The notes below the pieces were generated by a model. It saw nothing but the letters and a program-made list of their open reading frames with translations. It was not told the DNA's origin and did no database searches. A DNA stretch of 64,000 nucleotides from Aptenodytes patagonicus (taxonomy: Eukaryota; Chordata; Aves; Sphenisciformes; Spheniscidae). The stretch spans positions 144,513,636 through 144,577,635 of the forward strand of contig NC_134950.1 of NCBI RefSeq assembly GCF_965638725.1. The letters run 5' to 3'. Numbering within the stretch: position 1 is the stretch's first letter; the number at the start of each line of letters is the position of its first letter. The position numbers and the translations under genes are program-made. Of this stretch, positions 35,601 to 47,289 are shown in pieces.

Positions 35601-37350
35601 GGTTGAAGGTAAAGCATCTCTGTAAAGCGGTTCTCTTCATTCCCTTAATTCTTAAAGAATCAGTTCAATTTTCAAAGCCTGGAGTCTGTAATGGGGTCAG
35701 CGATCAATATAGGGCAAAACATGGCAAGGAAAACAGTATGATTGACAGGAAAACAGTCAAAACCTAGAAAATGATCCAAAGAACATCATGAAGAGGCTTA
35801 GATGAAGAGGCAAGCGGGATTTCCTGGCAAGACAATGTTCACAAGCATAAAAGCAGTATAAGGAAGGAGTGACATTTTGAGAGTTGAAGGTAGGTAAAAA
35901 GCTGGAACAAGAAGGTGAAGCTTTTCTGTTAGAAAAGAAAGCGAGAAGTGAAGCAGCTATTATTGCCTGCAATAATGCCTGGAACATTGGGGTAGGAAAA
36001 TATCCCAGTGGATAAGAAAACACTGGCATAGGAAACTAAATCCTTTGAGCCTGAACAGAGGCAAACTTCAATGTCACAAAGAACATTTGGCTAAAGAAAA
36101 ATTAAGGACAATGTAAGTATTAATGATGAATGAAGTGGCATCTCCTACTGGCTATGAGAAACTGGAAGAATGTTCTACTGGGTTTCAGACCCCAAACCTA
36201 CCGACCTATTTTCACTCATGTATAATTGCCACTATTTTTGTGCAATTCAGTGTTTCAGAACCCCTCCAAAATAGAAAGTAAAATATTAAATATACCTATG
36301 TCAATTGGCACATACTTGACTAGATTATTTAGTGCTGCTGGAGGGAGGCTGCACAGCACCCTTCGGCTGGCCACTGAGAATACCCCAGCTCCGCAGAGCA
36401 ACCTTTAAGCTGTCCTCATTCAGCAGCCTTCCCTTCATGTTCTCAGCTGATGTTACTTATCCAGCAATATTCCAGGCAGTGAAACTGGCTGACTGTGAAA
36501 GTGGCACGTATTTCACTGTGGAACCAGCCTATGAACAAGCTATGGAATTTATAATTTAAAAGCAAATCTAAAAATGGGAAGGTCTGATTAGTTTATGGGA
36601 CAAAAGCTGAAATGGAAAAGTCAAAGCATGAGAAGTTTATTTGTGAATGAAAAATTGTGATTGACTGTTATGGACACCAGTGCAAAAATACACTGTTTTT
36701 GAAATTAATAAATGTCTTGTCAGCTCCGATTTTTCCAAGCAACTGATATTTACACACTTGATTCTGTAATATTCTTTTAGGAGTGAAAACCAAGCTGTAT
36801 TAGAAATGGAAGAAGTCAGTTTTTATAAAGATATCTCCAGAAGGTCATTTCTCACTGAACTTGATACAACTCTGGATCTTTAGAGTTATGCTATTTTCCC
36901 AAGTTTCTTTAAATGAGTTTGAAATTTGGTGGAACTGGGCATGCTTGACTGAAGTCAGGGAGGAAAAGATCCCTATCTGTTGATTTTGATAGCGAGAGTT
37001 CAAGCCTTTGGAAGAGGGCTCTTTTCTCACTACTAATAAGGAGAAACTACCAGCCAATATAATTTCTCCAATAAGAACAATCTTAGTTATTTTCCTTTGT
37101 AATTTCTTATTGGAATTTGCAGAGAGCTGCTGAGTAGTTTTTGCATTTAAACGCTGAATTGCTTAGATTCTATATGAAATAATCTACTACAAGGAAGTAT
37201 TGTAAGGTTTTTGTCAGCTTGAAAGATTCTAGGATATAGTAGGATTTAATGCAGAGTATCTCTGCTACTTGGAATCAATGTTTTTAGGAAGGTAATTTCA
37301 TTTTAGGAAGGAAAATTATTTTTTATTATAAAGATAATCATAACCAGGGA
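29641..37350. other. Intergenic, CASD1 side
   Basis: No gene, RNA or clear transposon recognised. It holds a GC-richer patch at about 29830-29970, a G-rich run near 30396-30408 and AT-rich sequence. Open frames here are short (under about 80 codons), uninterrupted by chance, and show no known protein features. Confidence 0.6.
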
Positions 37351-37356
37351 GTCTCT

Positions 37357-37407
<51 letters not shown>

Positions 37408-37424
37408 GAGCCCACCCAGGGACG
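37351..37424 (+). tRNA. tRNA-Asn(GTT) sequence, head of a SINE-like chimera
   Basis: A 74-nt sequence folds into a full cloverleaf. The acceptor stem GTCTCTG pairs with CAGGGAC (one T-G pair), the D arm is GCGC-loop-GCGC, the anticodon arm TTCGG-CTGTTAA-CCGAA has anticodon GTT, and the T arm GGTGG-TTCGAGC-CCACC contains a consensus B box; discriminator G. As far as I remember it equals the standard vertebrate tRNA-Asn gene. However, no run of four T follows within the usual 20 nt, and a CR1 tail begins just downstream, so it is probably the promoter head of a retroposon. A working tRNA gene cannot be excluded. Confidence 0.85.
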
Positions 37425-37517
37425 GGTTCACCTCTTTCTTCTGCCCGTGGCACGGGGGTTAGAACTAGATGATCTTTAAGGTCCCTTCCAACCCAAACCA
37501 TTCTATGATTCTATGAA
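37351..37517 (+). mobile_element. tRNA-Asn-headed, CR1-tailed SINE candidate
   Basis: About 167 bp: the intact tRNA-Asn head (37351-37424), a linker of about 20 nt, then a CR1 3' end in the same orientation (GGGGGTTAGAACTAGATGAT, CTTTAAGGTCCCTTCCAACC, CAAACC) ending in two ATTCTATG units at 37500-37516. A pol III promoter plus a LINE 3' end recognised by its RT is the standard SINE design; CR1 normally makes no long target duplication, and none is seen here. The lack of a T4 terminator between head and tail lets one pol III transcript span both. The alternative is a chance CR1 insertion just behind a real tRNA gene. Confidence 0.7.
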
Positions 37518-40500
37518 ACATTGGAAAACAAATTGTCTGTTAGCCTCAGGCTCATTAAAACACTAGTTTGCTAAAGTATCTGTAATGGATTAACAGACAA
37601 AAATATTTCCACGGGTCATTATTTAAAGATGAAATTGCATAGAAATAGTTTAATTTAAGTGGAATGTTACAGAGTGTTCCTTAGGGTTCACATTGTTCTG
37701 TCATATCTGTTTGTCTCTGCGGTGCTCTGTTGGGTTGCTGTGACCTCTAATGGGTCTATTTAATTTTATGATGTTAAAATGTAAACATATATATACAAAA
37801 TATCAACATGGGCTACTGTGCACCTCAGGCTTAGCAAAGATTTGTCATTTAGGAATTAACAGATAGCCAAGTACTTGTGCCATTTCCAGAAATTTTGTGT
37901 AAGAGCCTGGTGAGTTGGAATCTGCAGGACAGCTGTTACTGGTTGCTTCTAGCTTTAAATCTCCTGTGCATGGCACACTTTAATAATTGCTGTTATGACA
38001 GGCATATGGAGCTAAGTCTTTGATGTGATGTTTTTGCTTATGCTTTAAAAACACTCGTACTGAAAGGTTTAACTGACAGAATATGATTTTCTCTAAAGCC
38101 TAAAACCAGAACAAATCAATATGGAGTGAAACCACTGAAGCCTATATCCTTCAGCAGCTCTCTCTTGCTACCATTTTATCAGTCAGCCCTTCTCTCGCAG
38201 GGAAAACTGGTAGGGCTCTCTCTCCACTGCCCGTCTGCCTGTTTTCATGGTACATGCAAGAATTTAATCATTTTGAGATGTCTTCCTTTCTATAGTGCTG
38301 GAGCATAAGGATCTAAATACTAGGAAAGAGGCAACCAAAATGCTGTTTTCAAAGCTGAAGGCAAAAACTCTAGCGTACTATTGGCTTGGGAGCAGGAAGC
38401 AGACAATGAGCTGGTAAAGAGGTGAGCCAATAGCCAAGAAAAAAGGCCAAGCTGGCCTTGATCTAGATGCGAAAGAGCAGCTAATAAAACCGGAAGAGAT
38501 CTTTGGTCTTGTCTGTTGGTTTTGACAGAGTGCTTTCACTCTACAAGTAAGGCATGTCTTGGAAACACCTCCTGGTTTTCAGAAGATGGCTCTATGCCCT
38601 CAAGGTGGCAGAAGAGTACAAAGCAACTTGAAAATGGAAAAGAAATCCCAGTTGTTTTTCAACAGACTAGATCCAGATCATATCAGGTAACCAGTTTAAA
38701 ATTGTTATTTTTGGAAGATCATACTGTCTTAAATTTCAGAGCTTCAGATAGTAAAAGGCTATGAGTTTAACTGACATATCTATTAAACTTTGTAACCATG
38801 CTAAGAAACAGATGAAGGGGTCAATAGGAATCAATGCAATTATTCTTCATGTTGTGTTTGAACAGTGCACTATTATGTTTGTGGCAAAGAGGTAAAGGAG
38901 CTGTTTAGACAAAGCTCACAGAAAACAGCTACTGAGTTGTTGCATATGAAATTTCCGCTGTGTTTATGTAGAATTAACATAGAGGACAGGTTTATAGACT
39001 AAGCTTCTGGAGCAGAAGATAAGGAGAAGATAAGAACGTTGATATGGACCATGAAAGAAGGTGAGAGAGAAACTCAGTTAATCCAAAGGTCAGTCCTTGG
39101 CCCATAATTTTATTAACAGAGTGGTCACACCTGGAATGGATACCCAAGTCTTATTGCAAAGAAGTGATCAATGAGATCCTGATATACAGAAAACAGTAAA
39201 GGCTATGGAGATGGTAATATCATCGTACACAGGGCCAGAGAAACACTGGCTTAAACATGAGCAAGATCTTAGAAACGGTGTTGTTTACTGTTGGACATGC
39301 TTGTCAAAATGCATATGTAATGGTTAACCTGCAGTGGGGGGTGTGGTGGGGGGCAGGAATGTAATTCCTGAATCTCCAGGAGAGACAAAGAGCTCATACT
39401 CCCAAAGGAGCTGAGGGCATCCCAGCTCAGGAGGAAGGAGCTGAAACGTTAGTTCCTTTCACCTGGCAAAGAAAGCAGGCCCAGGGAATGGAGCCAGCCA
39501 AGGACATTCTCATCTGCAGGCACAAACCACCAGCTTGTCTTGCACAGGGAAGGAATTCTTAACCTTAACTCTTAAGATATTCAACAAATTGGAGACTACT
39601 ACCTAAAACAATAGTTTCAAAAGTTACAGGAACTATATGAAATAAAGTATTTGAAGTCTGTACCCCGGAACCAAATATGGAACTGAAAAAGTTCAAAGGA
39701 CCTCTTGTATCTATTTGCAAATGAAAGTAGCCGAGAGATATGAAGACGATACACACTTTAATTCTACTCTTTGTGTACTGTGAGGCAGGCGCTCTGCATG
39801 GATGTGGTTTGCCCTCTTTGCGGAAGAATAAGCAGAGGTCCTTTGGATCTCATTGCAGGGTCTGGGGAACCAATCATTTTGGATATGTGCAGCTTCTGTA
39901 GGAATTGAAAATTTAGATGACTGTGGTAAACCAAACATGGTGTAGAGATAGGTACAGCAATAATAGCCATGGATGTTCTTTTGAACTGAGGAATTAGAGT
40001 TAGTCTTATTCCCTGTGAAATGCTGAAAGATAAAAATTAAGGTGAAGGTAAAAAAGACTATCAGCCAGAAACAATTGTAAACATGAAAAGCGTTTTGCCT
40101 AAATTAAGGAAGGCTCTGTGTGGGTGACTCTTCTTGACACATATTCTAGGCACTGTGTAGAGAATTTACTGGGAGTCAGGAGCAGAGACTAACACCTTGA
40201 GATGTTAAATACCTTAACCAAAAGGTAGTGGTAAACCCGTTTGCACAAAATTGCCCAGAAAAACCTATAATCATTAGGGAGGGAGGATTTCATGAAGACA
40301 AAACCCTGTCCTTTAGACCACTAAGTAGAGAAGATCATTTCAACAATTAGGCTATTGCATGATTTTTCCCAGGCCTGAGAACCTGGCCATATTTACTGCT
40401 TCTGGGAAGAGTACAAAAAGCATTTGGGTATGGTGGTGGGGTAATGGAAGTGTACCCACTTAAAAAGAAACCTAAGTGTAGAAGTAGAGCCGGCAGGGTG

Positions 40501-41377
40501 AGATAGTTTGCCATCCTGGCGTTAAGGATGGAAGAAGGTGTGGAAAGAAGAAAGGGACAGATATTCCTCCAACAGTCATGAACATGGTAGAACTACTTGA
40601 ACAGAAAACCAAAAGCAAATTCTGTTTTTTAATGGGAAATTTCTAATTACCACATACGTAATTATTTAATTATTGTGATTTAATAGTATAATACCAGCAT
40701 TAATAAATAATGTCCTAATTAAATGTAGTTAAATGGTTAATTGATTAATATCATTAATATTTACAAAAATTATAACATCTAGTGATTACTACTACATTAT
40801 TTAGTTACTCAGACATCCTATTGTTCCTGTCAGTTTTTAGGTAATCTAGATTTTTTTTCAGAAAGAGTATGAGTAGGCTGAGGAAATGCTGCTCTCCTGG
40901 ATAGTTTGAATTTTAACAAAATAGTTAAACCTCAAGACACAGGATCAAAGATCCCTTTTTTGCTTTCTGAAGTGAGAACTACCTTCTGTTTGAAAAAAAG
41001 ATGCGTGGTGATAGAAATACGAGGTCTGTGCCATTGCCTGCCTTTGCAAACAGTAAGGGCCCAGTTCTCCCCTACTCTGACTCTGTAATATGGAGGAAAG
41101 ACGTTCTGCACTCCTACTGTGGACTTAATGCTTCAGGAACTTGATGCAGAGGCTGTTCATATCAGACACCCAATAAATGCTACTGCTGGTGTGCTGTCAT
41201 GGTAAGAGTCTTGGAATACTGGCATTTCTGAAATAACCATGTCGGTTGACTTCTACGGTGGCAATTTGTGGAGGAAACTTGTGCCCTCCATCAGTGATGA
41301 GAGAGCATCCAAACCCGTTCTCACCTCAAACTGCTTTGCTACCATTTTCCCCCATTATGAACCTCATGTTAACCCTG

Positions 41378-41405
<28 letters not shown>
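41378..41405. repeat. (TA)n microsatellite
   Basis: About 14 uninterrupted TA units in the intergenic region; likely length-variable. Confidence 0.95.
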
Positions 41406-41408
<3 letters not shown>

Positions 41409-44400
41409 GTAAAGCATAATTGTCGATGCCTGATGTCCAAATCCCACCGTGAGGTCTGGAGGCTAATTTAGTGGGTTGTGAATAGTTTACTCAAGCATGG
41501 GTGCAGTTGTTAATGGCTTCCACTTATGCCTCAGGACAAGGCTGTCTTTGCCTTGCAAAAATAACTTTTAACCTTTCCAGAAGTGCAGGCAGACAACAGG
41601 AGGAAAAAGTTGAAACCTTGCCCTGGATTAAGATAAAATTAAATAGTCCGGAGTGATTCCAGTGTAAATGGATTGCTTAGAAAGACAGGTGGTATAAATG
41701 CTCTACTTCTCCAATTGATTTTCTCGTCTGAAAACACGGGGTGTGCTCAAAGGCTAAGGCTCTGACTGTGGGAGCTGAGTAAGCATCTAGCAGTTTGTTA
41801 GGAAGATAGAGAGGAAGAGAGAGACATCTGTGAGATGCCATCTTGAATTTCCTTTCTGCCACCTGTGTCCTTATAAACCTCGTAGCAGTATTGTGGAACA
41901 GAAGGCACCCAGTTCTGCAGTTCCTCTGTAAATAAAATTCTTTTTGCTCTGACCTGTTCCAGATCACTACCAAATGTACTGCATACCTAAAATGACAGAA
42001 GTCCATTTAACAGCAGTATCTTTGCACAGAGCTGGTTGCAGGAGACTGATAAGTGAGTTACGGGCAGCATGTTGACAAGCATTTGGTTCATTGGGGAGCT
42101 ATTAACCAGATGATTTTGCATCTGCTGTTTTGGATTCATAGAACCTGACAACTAAAAGACTAAATTATTATTGTCTTGAGCCTTTTCTACCCCAAGTGAG
42201 ACTGCAGTTTGCTGCCAGGAGCTTTTCTGCTTTAGATGGGTGTTCTTCTGATAACCTATTATATTTTTAGGATGAGTTGTGATGCTGACATTTTGTAGAA
42301 ATAGCCCTTGGGATATTCCTGGCCACAGGCAGCTGAGGAGATTTGGATAGTAACCATGACAATGAATTCAGGAAAAAAACCTAGAAAAATACTCTTCAGG
42401 GGCTGGTAATTAGTGTCTAAGTCAATAGGTGGTGCACTACGCATGTGGAAATGGTGGAGAACTGCTCTTGCTGTTTCACTAAGGGTCTTAAGAATTGGCA
42501 TTTGGGAAAACCTGTTTCATTTCACCCAAAGAACCGATTTCGGTGGCTTGAAAGCAGTAACAGAAAATAAAACATATATGCGTTTTTAAGATGGTGTTGA
42601 CAATAACTATTGGAATGAATTATATATATTTCAAATACTTGTGTTCAAAATGGCATTCAAATGTTGTATTTGTTTGTTTTAATACTTATATTTGGCTTAA
42701 TGAGAACCATCATTTCATGAGTAGCTGGAGAGTATACTTAAGCATGGAATCACGTTTAGGAAATTTTGCTCATTTAACACCTGTATTCAACCACCTATTT
42801 TCCAGGAAAGGACAAATTTACTCCGGCCAAAGAATATGGAAATACAGTCATTTCTGCGGAAGATCTTCGTTTATGCACCATAGATTGTATTCATTTTGCA
42901 TCTGAGATTTATGGGGGAACAATACAGAAAATTAGTGGTATTTTAATGAGCTTGGAATGAAGCCTGAGTAAAGCTAGATGAATTAGAGATTACTTCTGGT
43001 AGCATGCCTAAGAATTTCTTTATTTGAACTTGCTATTACTTCATTGTTTGAAATTGGTATACATTATTCTAATACTGGAAAACACTGCATCAAGTGGGCG
43101 GTGGAAAAACAGCTTCTAGGAGATCCCGTCTGAAACCACTAAGCACGACAGCAAAACTGATCAAAAGTCACGTCAAAAGCTGCAATTTAAAGCTGTGTGG
43201 TGGAAATGTAGATCTGTTCATCTGTTAACGTTGTTTTGTCCCTCACTTGTATTAAAGGAAATCTGTCTGTTCATAGTCTTTGGCATAGTATTCATATTTT
43301 AAACTGATAAACAGAGATCTTTAAGATAATTGTCAGTGGCTCATGATTCTCTTCCCAGTGAAGCAGCCTGCGCAGTTACAACCGTCCCTTCTACAACAGC
43401 TTTCCAGGTTTTGAAGTTTCCTTTCGCTCTACCTTGGTCGAATTTACCGTGTTCTCATCACCTCTATTTTTTACCTACTTACACCACGTTCGCGCAAAAG
43501 CACATGCCACAGGGAGCCCAACGTGCTGCCAGCTGAGCCTGCTGAAACGGGAAACAGCACATATCAGCCTGATGCTGGCCCCAGGAGAGCAGGTTACGCT
43601 CAGGAGGAGCAAGGAAAGGGGAGACTGAATTCATCACCCCCTAGCAACTGCTGTTTTGTTTGATTCCCGTTTATCCGAATGATTCCCCTGCATACTGGGA
43701 TCACAGGCTGACTGCGAGGGAGTTGTGCTCGTAGAAATACATGCTTATGAAAGTGCAAACCAGCCCCAAGAGCTGTTGCTCATCACAACAACTAAAACTC
43801 AGGTGTCAAGAAGACTATGTAGCAAGCCCAGTTCATACACACAGAGGCACTTTAAACACTTCTGAAGACTTTTTAGTGAGATTTATGGATACAGTAAGGA
43901 ATATTTGCACTGGAGACTTCAGGCTTCAGCTTAGATGCAATTCGAAGCACCTACTGACAGGAGCCTTTTAATCTCTGTTCATCTCCTGGGGAGATGGCAT
44001 AAGGAACTGATGGTCAGGACACATTTATTGATCACACAAGTGATGTGTCTGAATGCTGCAGTACTTTAATTTACACAATCATACCACAACCGAGCCCTGT
44101 GCGTGTCAGTGGGCCCTTAGTCTCTCACCAGCCTTACGCAGCTTCTCCAGCAATTCTGTTCCTATGCAGTACAGCCAGGGCTTGCTGCAAACTTTATCTT
44201 TCACATAATTACTCCAGCTATTTTCCTTTCCTTCCAGGTTTCTTTCCTGTTCCGAATGCAAACTTTAACCTATTTTAACCCTATTGTTTTAGCTAATTTA
44301 TGCTAACTGTTTAGTTGCATTACTGCTGATGCATACCTGCTTATAATTAAATTCTCCAGTGATAATCTCAGTGATCTAAAGATCACTTTATCTAAAGTGA

Positions 44401-45085
44401 TAATCCTCCCTTATAGGGAGGCAGACCACTCCCAAAGATGATTAAGCTCACTTCACCAGAAGTTTACTCAACATTTTATATTCCTGAAATTAGACAATAC
44501 GAAGGCTTCCTGCGCTGTCTGCAGTTCATCTCACTTATTTTCAGCTACGGTCCTTGAGAGGAAAGACAGTTTCTTCAGTATTGTGCATAGCATAAGCAAA
44601 ATGCTTGATTGGGCGGTAAATTCTGATGAGCTCAAAACCTGCAGGCCAAACTGAGTATCTTCTCGGTGCTAATGAGGCTAGAAGTTGTGAGGTAGGTGCT
44701 GTGTGTTTTTTCCAGTTTAATTTCCCAGTGAGTCCACTTTTGTGGCGAAGGCGTGAAAACACAGAAGAATTTGGATGTTACCGATGGGCTCGTAGAAAGG
44801 AAGCGTTCTCTGCCTAGCAGGACATGCCATGGAATAGATCACAGAGAGCAAAGGAGAGATCAGAAGATGACAAAAGAGACAGCATTTGCCCTTTGTAGTT
44901 TCCTTTCTAAACGTCAAACCCAAAAACTGCGGGTTTTTTTTTCCTTCCCAGACAGCAATAATCCACCTCCTAGTCCTAGCAATAACCTTTGCATACATCC
45001 TAGTGGATTACATAGACTGAGGGATGTAAGTGTACTTTTTCAGTCCTTGTAGGAACTTCCTGGCGTGTAGAATCATAGAATTCTA

Positions 45086-45133
45086 TGTATGTGTAGATAA
45101 GTGTGTAGATATGTGTAGATGTGTGTAGATAAG
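45086..45133. repeat. GTGTAGATA-type short tandem repeat
   Basis: Four to five imperfect copies of an 8-10 nt unit, GTGTAGATAA / GTGTGTAGATAT / GTGTAGATGT / GTGTAGATAA. No gene association seen. Confidence 0.8.
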
Positions 45134-46369
45134 CTACGTGAGAAAAGAACTCTTACCATTTTAAAGCATGTAATTATTTTCTTTTTACAACAACAAAAAT
45201 TGTATTTTGAAATACTAAGACAATGATTGAAATACTAACACTAAGAATCATCATGGTCCAATGAATAAACACAGGTGTTTACCTGCAGTATGTTTTACTC
45301 ACTTAAGAAAAAATGGGCTGTATTTTATCATGGCAATTCCCCTTCTGTTAATTCAGCACACAGCTGTGGGCACATGGCAGCTGCACTTAGGGCCATGTTT
45401 TGGTATTTGCCCCTTTTTTCCTCAATCAATTCATTGCAAGCAAGAATGAAGAACTGTTCTTTAGAATCAGTTTTTAGTGCTTATTCCTCCTTGCACTGTT
45501 TGGAGCTGCCTTCAGACTGTCAAGCCGCTAACCGTTGGAGTGGTGCTTTCTTCAGGTTACAGGGACCTTCTGGATAATTTCTTCATGCTTCCCTTTGGGG
45601 GTTCCTGCTGACTAAGCCTGTCTCACCTCTTCCCTTACCTGCTTTTGCTGTTGACCTCAAGGTCCTTTGTGCGTTCTCCCAAGCGCCTTCCCAAAAACAT
45701 GGCTGTTGGAATTGCAGTTCATTTAGGGTTTTCAGAAAAGCACTGTATGATAGCAGTCTCTTCAAAGGCCTCAGATAAGAACAGTTTTTGCTTCTCGTGG
45801 TGTTTTTTGCGATAGTAAATTATGAAGGTTAACAACAGCAGATAGTTCTGTGTATCATTCAGAACTGGATGGACTATGCGGGCCTAACAAACCCTGATCT
45901 TCCTGACAAGAGAACTAAATTTAGAGATACCTTGCATGGACTTCTGCACATCATTTCAAAAGCACACAGCACGGCTCTGCTGATTACAGCATGGCATCAG
46001 CCAGCAGAGCTCTCTCAACACCAAGGAGCTTTCTGTCTTCAAGTGGAAGACAGAAGCCTCGTTTTTCTTCTTTCGGCCATTAATCCTGCTTAGCATTTGG
46101 AAAAAAAGGAAGGAATTATTTTTGCTTTTGATCTTCTCATACTATGAGCACAGAGTTACTAAGTTTCTTATGGACTTTTCAAAAGGTGGTGTTCAAATGA
46201 GGAGTTGAATAGACGACACCCGTAAGACAGCTGTAGGCAGACTTCGAATGCTCTAAGCAGATGTTTTACGGCAATGGGCTAAGATAGTTGCAGTAATGCA
46301 AATGTATTGTAAATTCTGGGTATGAATATCTGCCAATGCATCTAAGCAAGTAACTTAACTCATTAAATA

Positions 46370-47142
46370 GTTTCTTTTGGAACACTGGACATGCTTTATT
46401 TCATTTTTTCACAATTTATTTAAACATCTCACATATACAAAATACATTTTCTTTCTTTTTTTGAGAAATGATGATTTTTTTTTTTAACCCATTGTAGAAG
46501 ATGGAAATGAGATTTGAAAGCAGGAGCACCTGATTTTGGAGGAAGAGGACAAAGATGAGGAAAAATGATCCACATGCTTAAGCTGCGGGAGAGACAGGAC
46601 ATTCTAAGTTTTGAGACAGACTTCAAAGAAACAGAGAAGTGATACTTTAAATGCTACTAGCACCATCAAAATTCAAGTATTGGAAAGATACTCTGTAATA
46701 ATGCAATTAGCACCACTGTATTTTGAGTGGAACTGAAAGTACCTCAGATCATACGGAGAAGTACCTACAAAAGATGTGGATCACACTTGATTTAGTGTAT
46801 GAGGTAGTTTAAACCTTTGGAAGTCGTGGTTTTAAACCTCCTCTGTGGAAGACATTCAAAGGCCACAAGTGGTGCAAACTTTCATGATTTTTTATTTTGG
46901 TTTTTTTCTTTACAAAGGTTGACATTTCCCAAAGCAAGGTGTTAAATCTTGAAAGACTTCCAAGTCCTTTTGGGGCTGTATTAAATTTCATTGCACAATG
47001 CTCCAATCAATTCTTCTCCTTCTCTTTCGCCCAGAGTTTAAGCAAGTAGATGAACAGAAGAAATGGAAGGAGTCAGCTTTCATTATAAAAAGAAATGACA
47101 AGAGAATAATTTGGGAGAGGCTTTAAGTTAATTTTAGTTCAT
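46370..47142 (-). other. COL1A2: COL1A2 3' UTR
   Basis: About 770 nt after the stop codon. Several blocks match the human COL1A2 3' UTR from memory: CATCTACTTGCTTAAA, GAGCATTGTGCAAT, TTTGCACCACTTGTGGC, TCCAAAGGTTTAAACTACCT and, at the end, TATATGTGAGATGTTTAAAT followed by AATTGTG and GAAATAAAGCATGT. AATAAA signals on the minus strand lie at 46891-46896, 46415-46420 and 46395-46400. The last two give the distal end near 46370; the first could give a shorter mRNA. Confidence 0.85.
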
Positions 47143-47289
47143 TCATTTGAAACAGACTGGGCCAATGTCCAAACCGAATTCTTGGTCAGCGCCGCCAATA
47201 TCCAAAGGTGCAATGTCAAGGATGGGCAAGCGAGATGGCTTATTTGTTCTGTATTCAATGATCGTTTTGCCCCATTCATTGTTCTTTCT
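47143..47289 (-). CDS. COL1A2: COL1A2 exon 52 (terminal)
   Basis: 48 codons plus [23 protein letters not shown] through GPVCFK. End of the C-propeptide with its last cysteine. Acceptor TCTTGCAG. Confidence 0.97.
   Translation of the reverse strand, partial: RKNNEWGKTIIEYRTNKPSRLPILDIAPLDIGGADQEFGLDIGPVCFK

Larger units (their letters stand above)
37518..46369. other. Intergenic, COL1A2 side
   Basis: No gene, RNA or full transposon recognised. It contains a TA microsatellite (41378-41405), a short GTGTAGAT tandem repeat (45086-45133) and a G-rich stretch near 39336-39357. Open frames are short and unconserved in appearance. Confidence 0.6.

Noticed and set aside
36332..36559. 75-codon plus-strand frame in the intergenic region
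   Set aside because: No homology recognised, no splice partners, length expected by chance.
45068..45088. Sequence resembling the terminal repeat of CR1 (AGAATCATAGAATTCTATG)
   Set aside because: No adjoining CR1 hairpin (GGTTGGAAGGGACC) on either side; too short to call.
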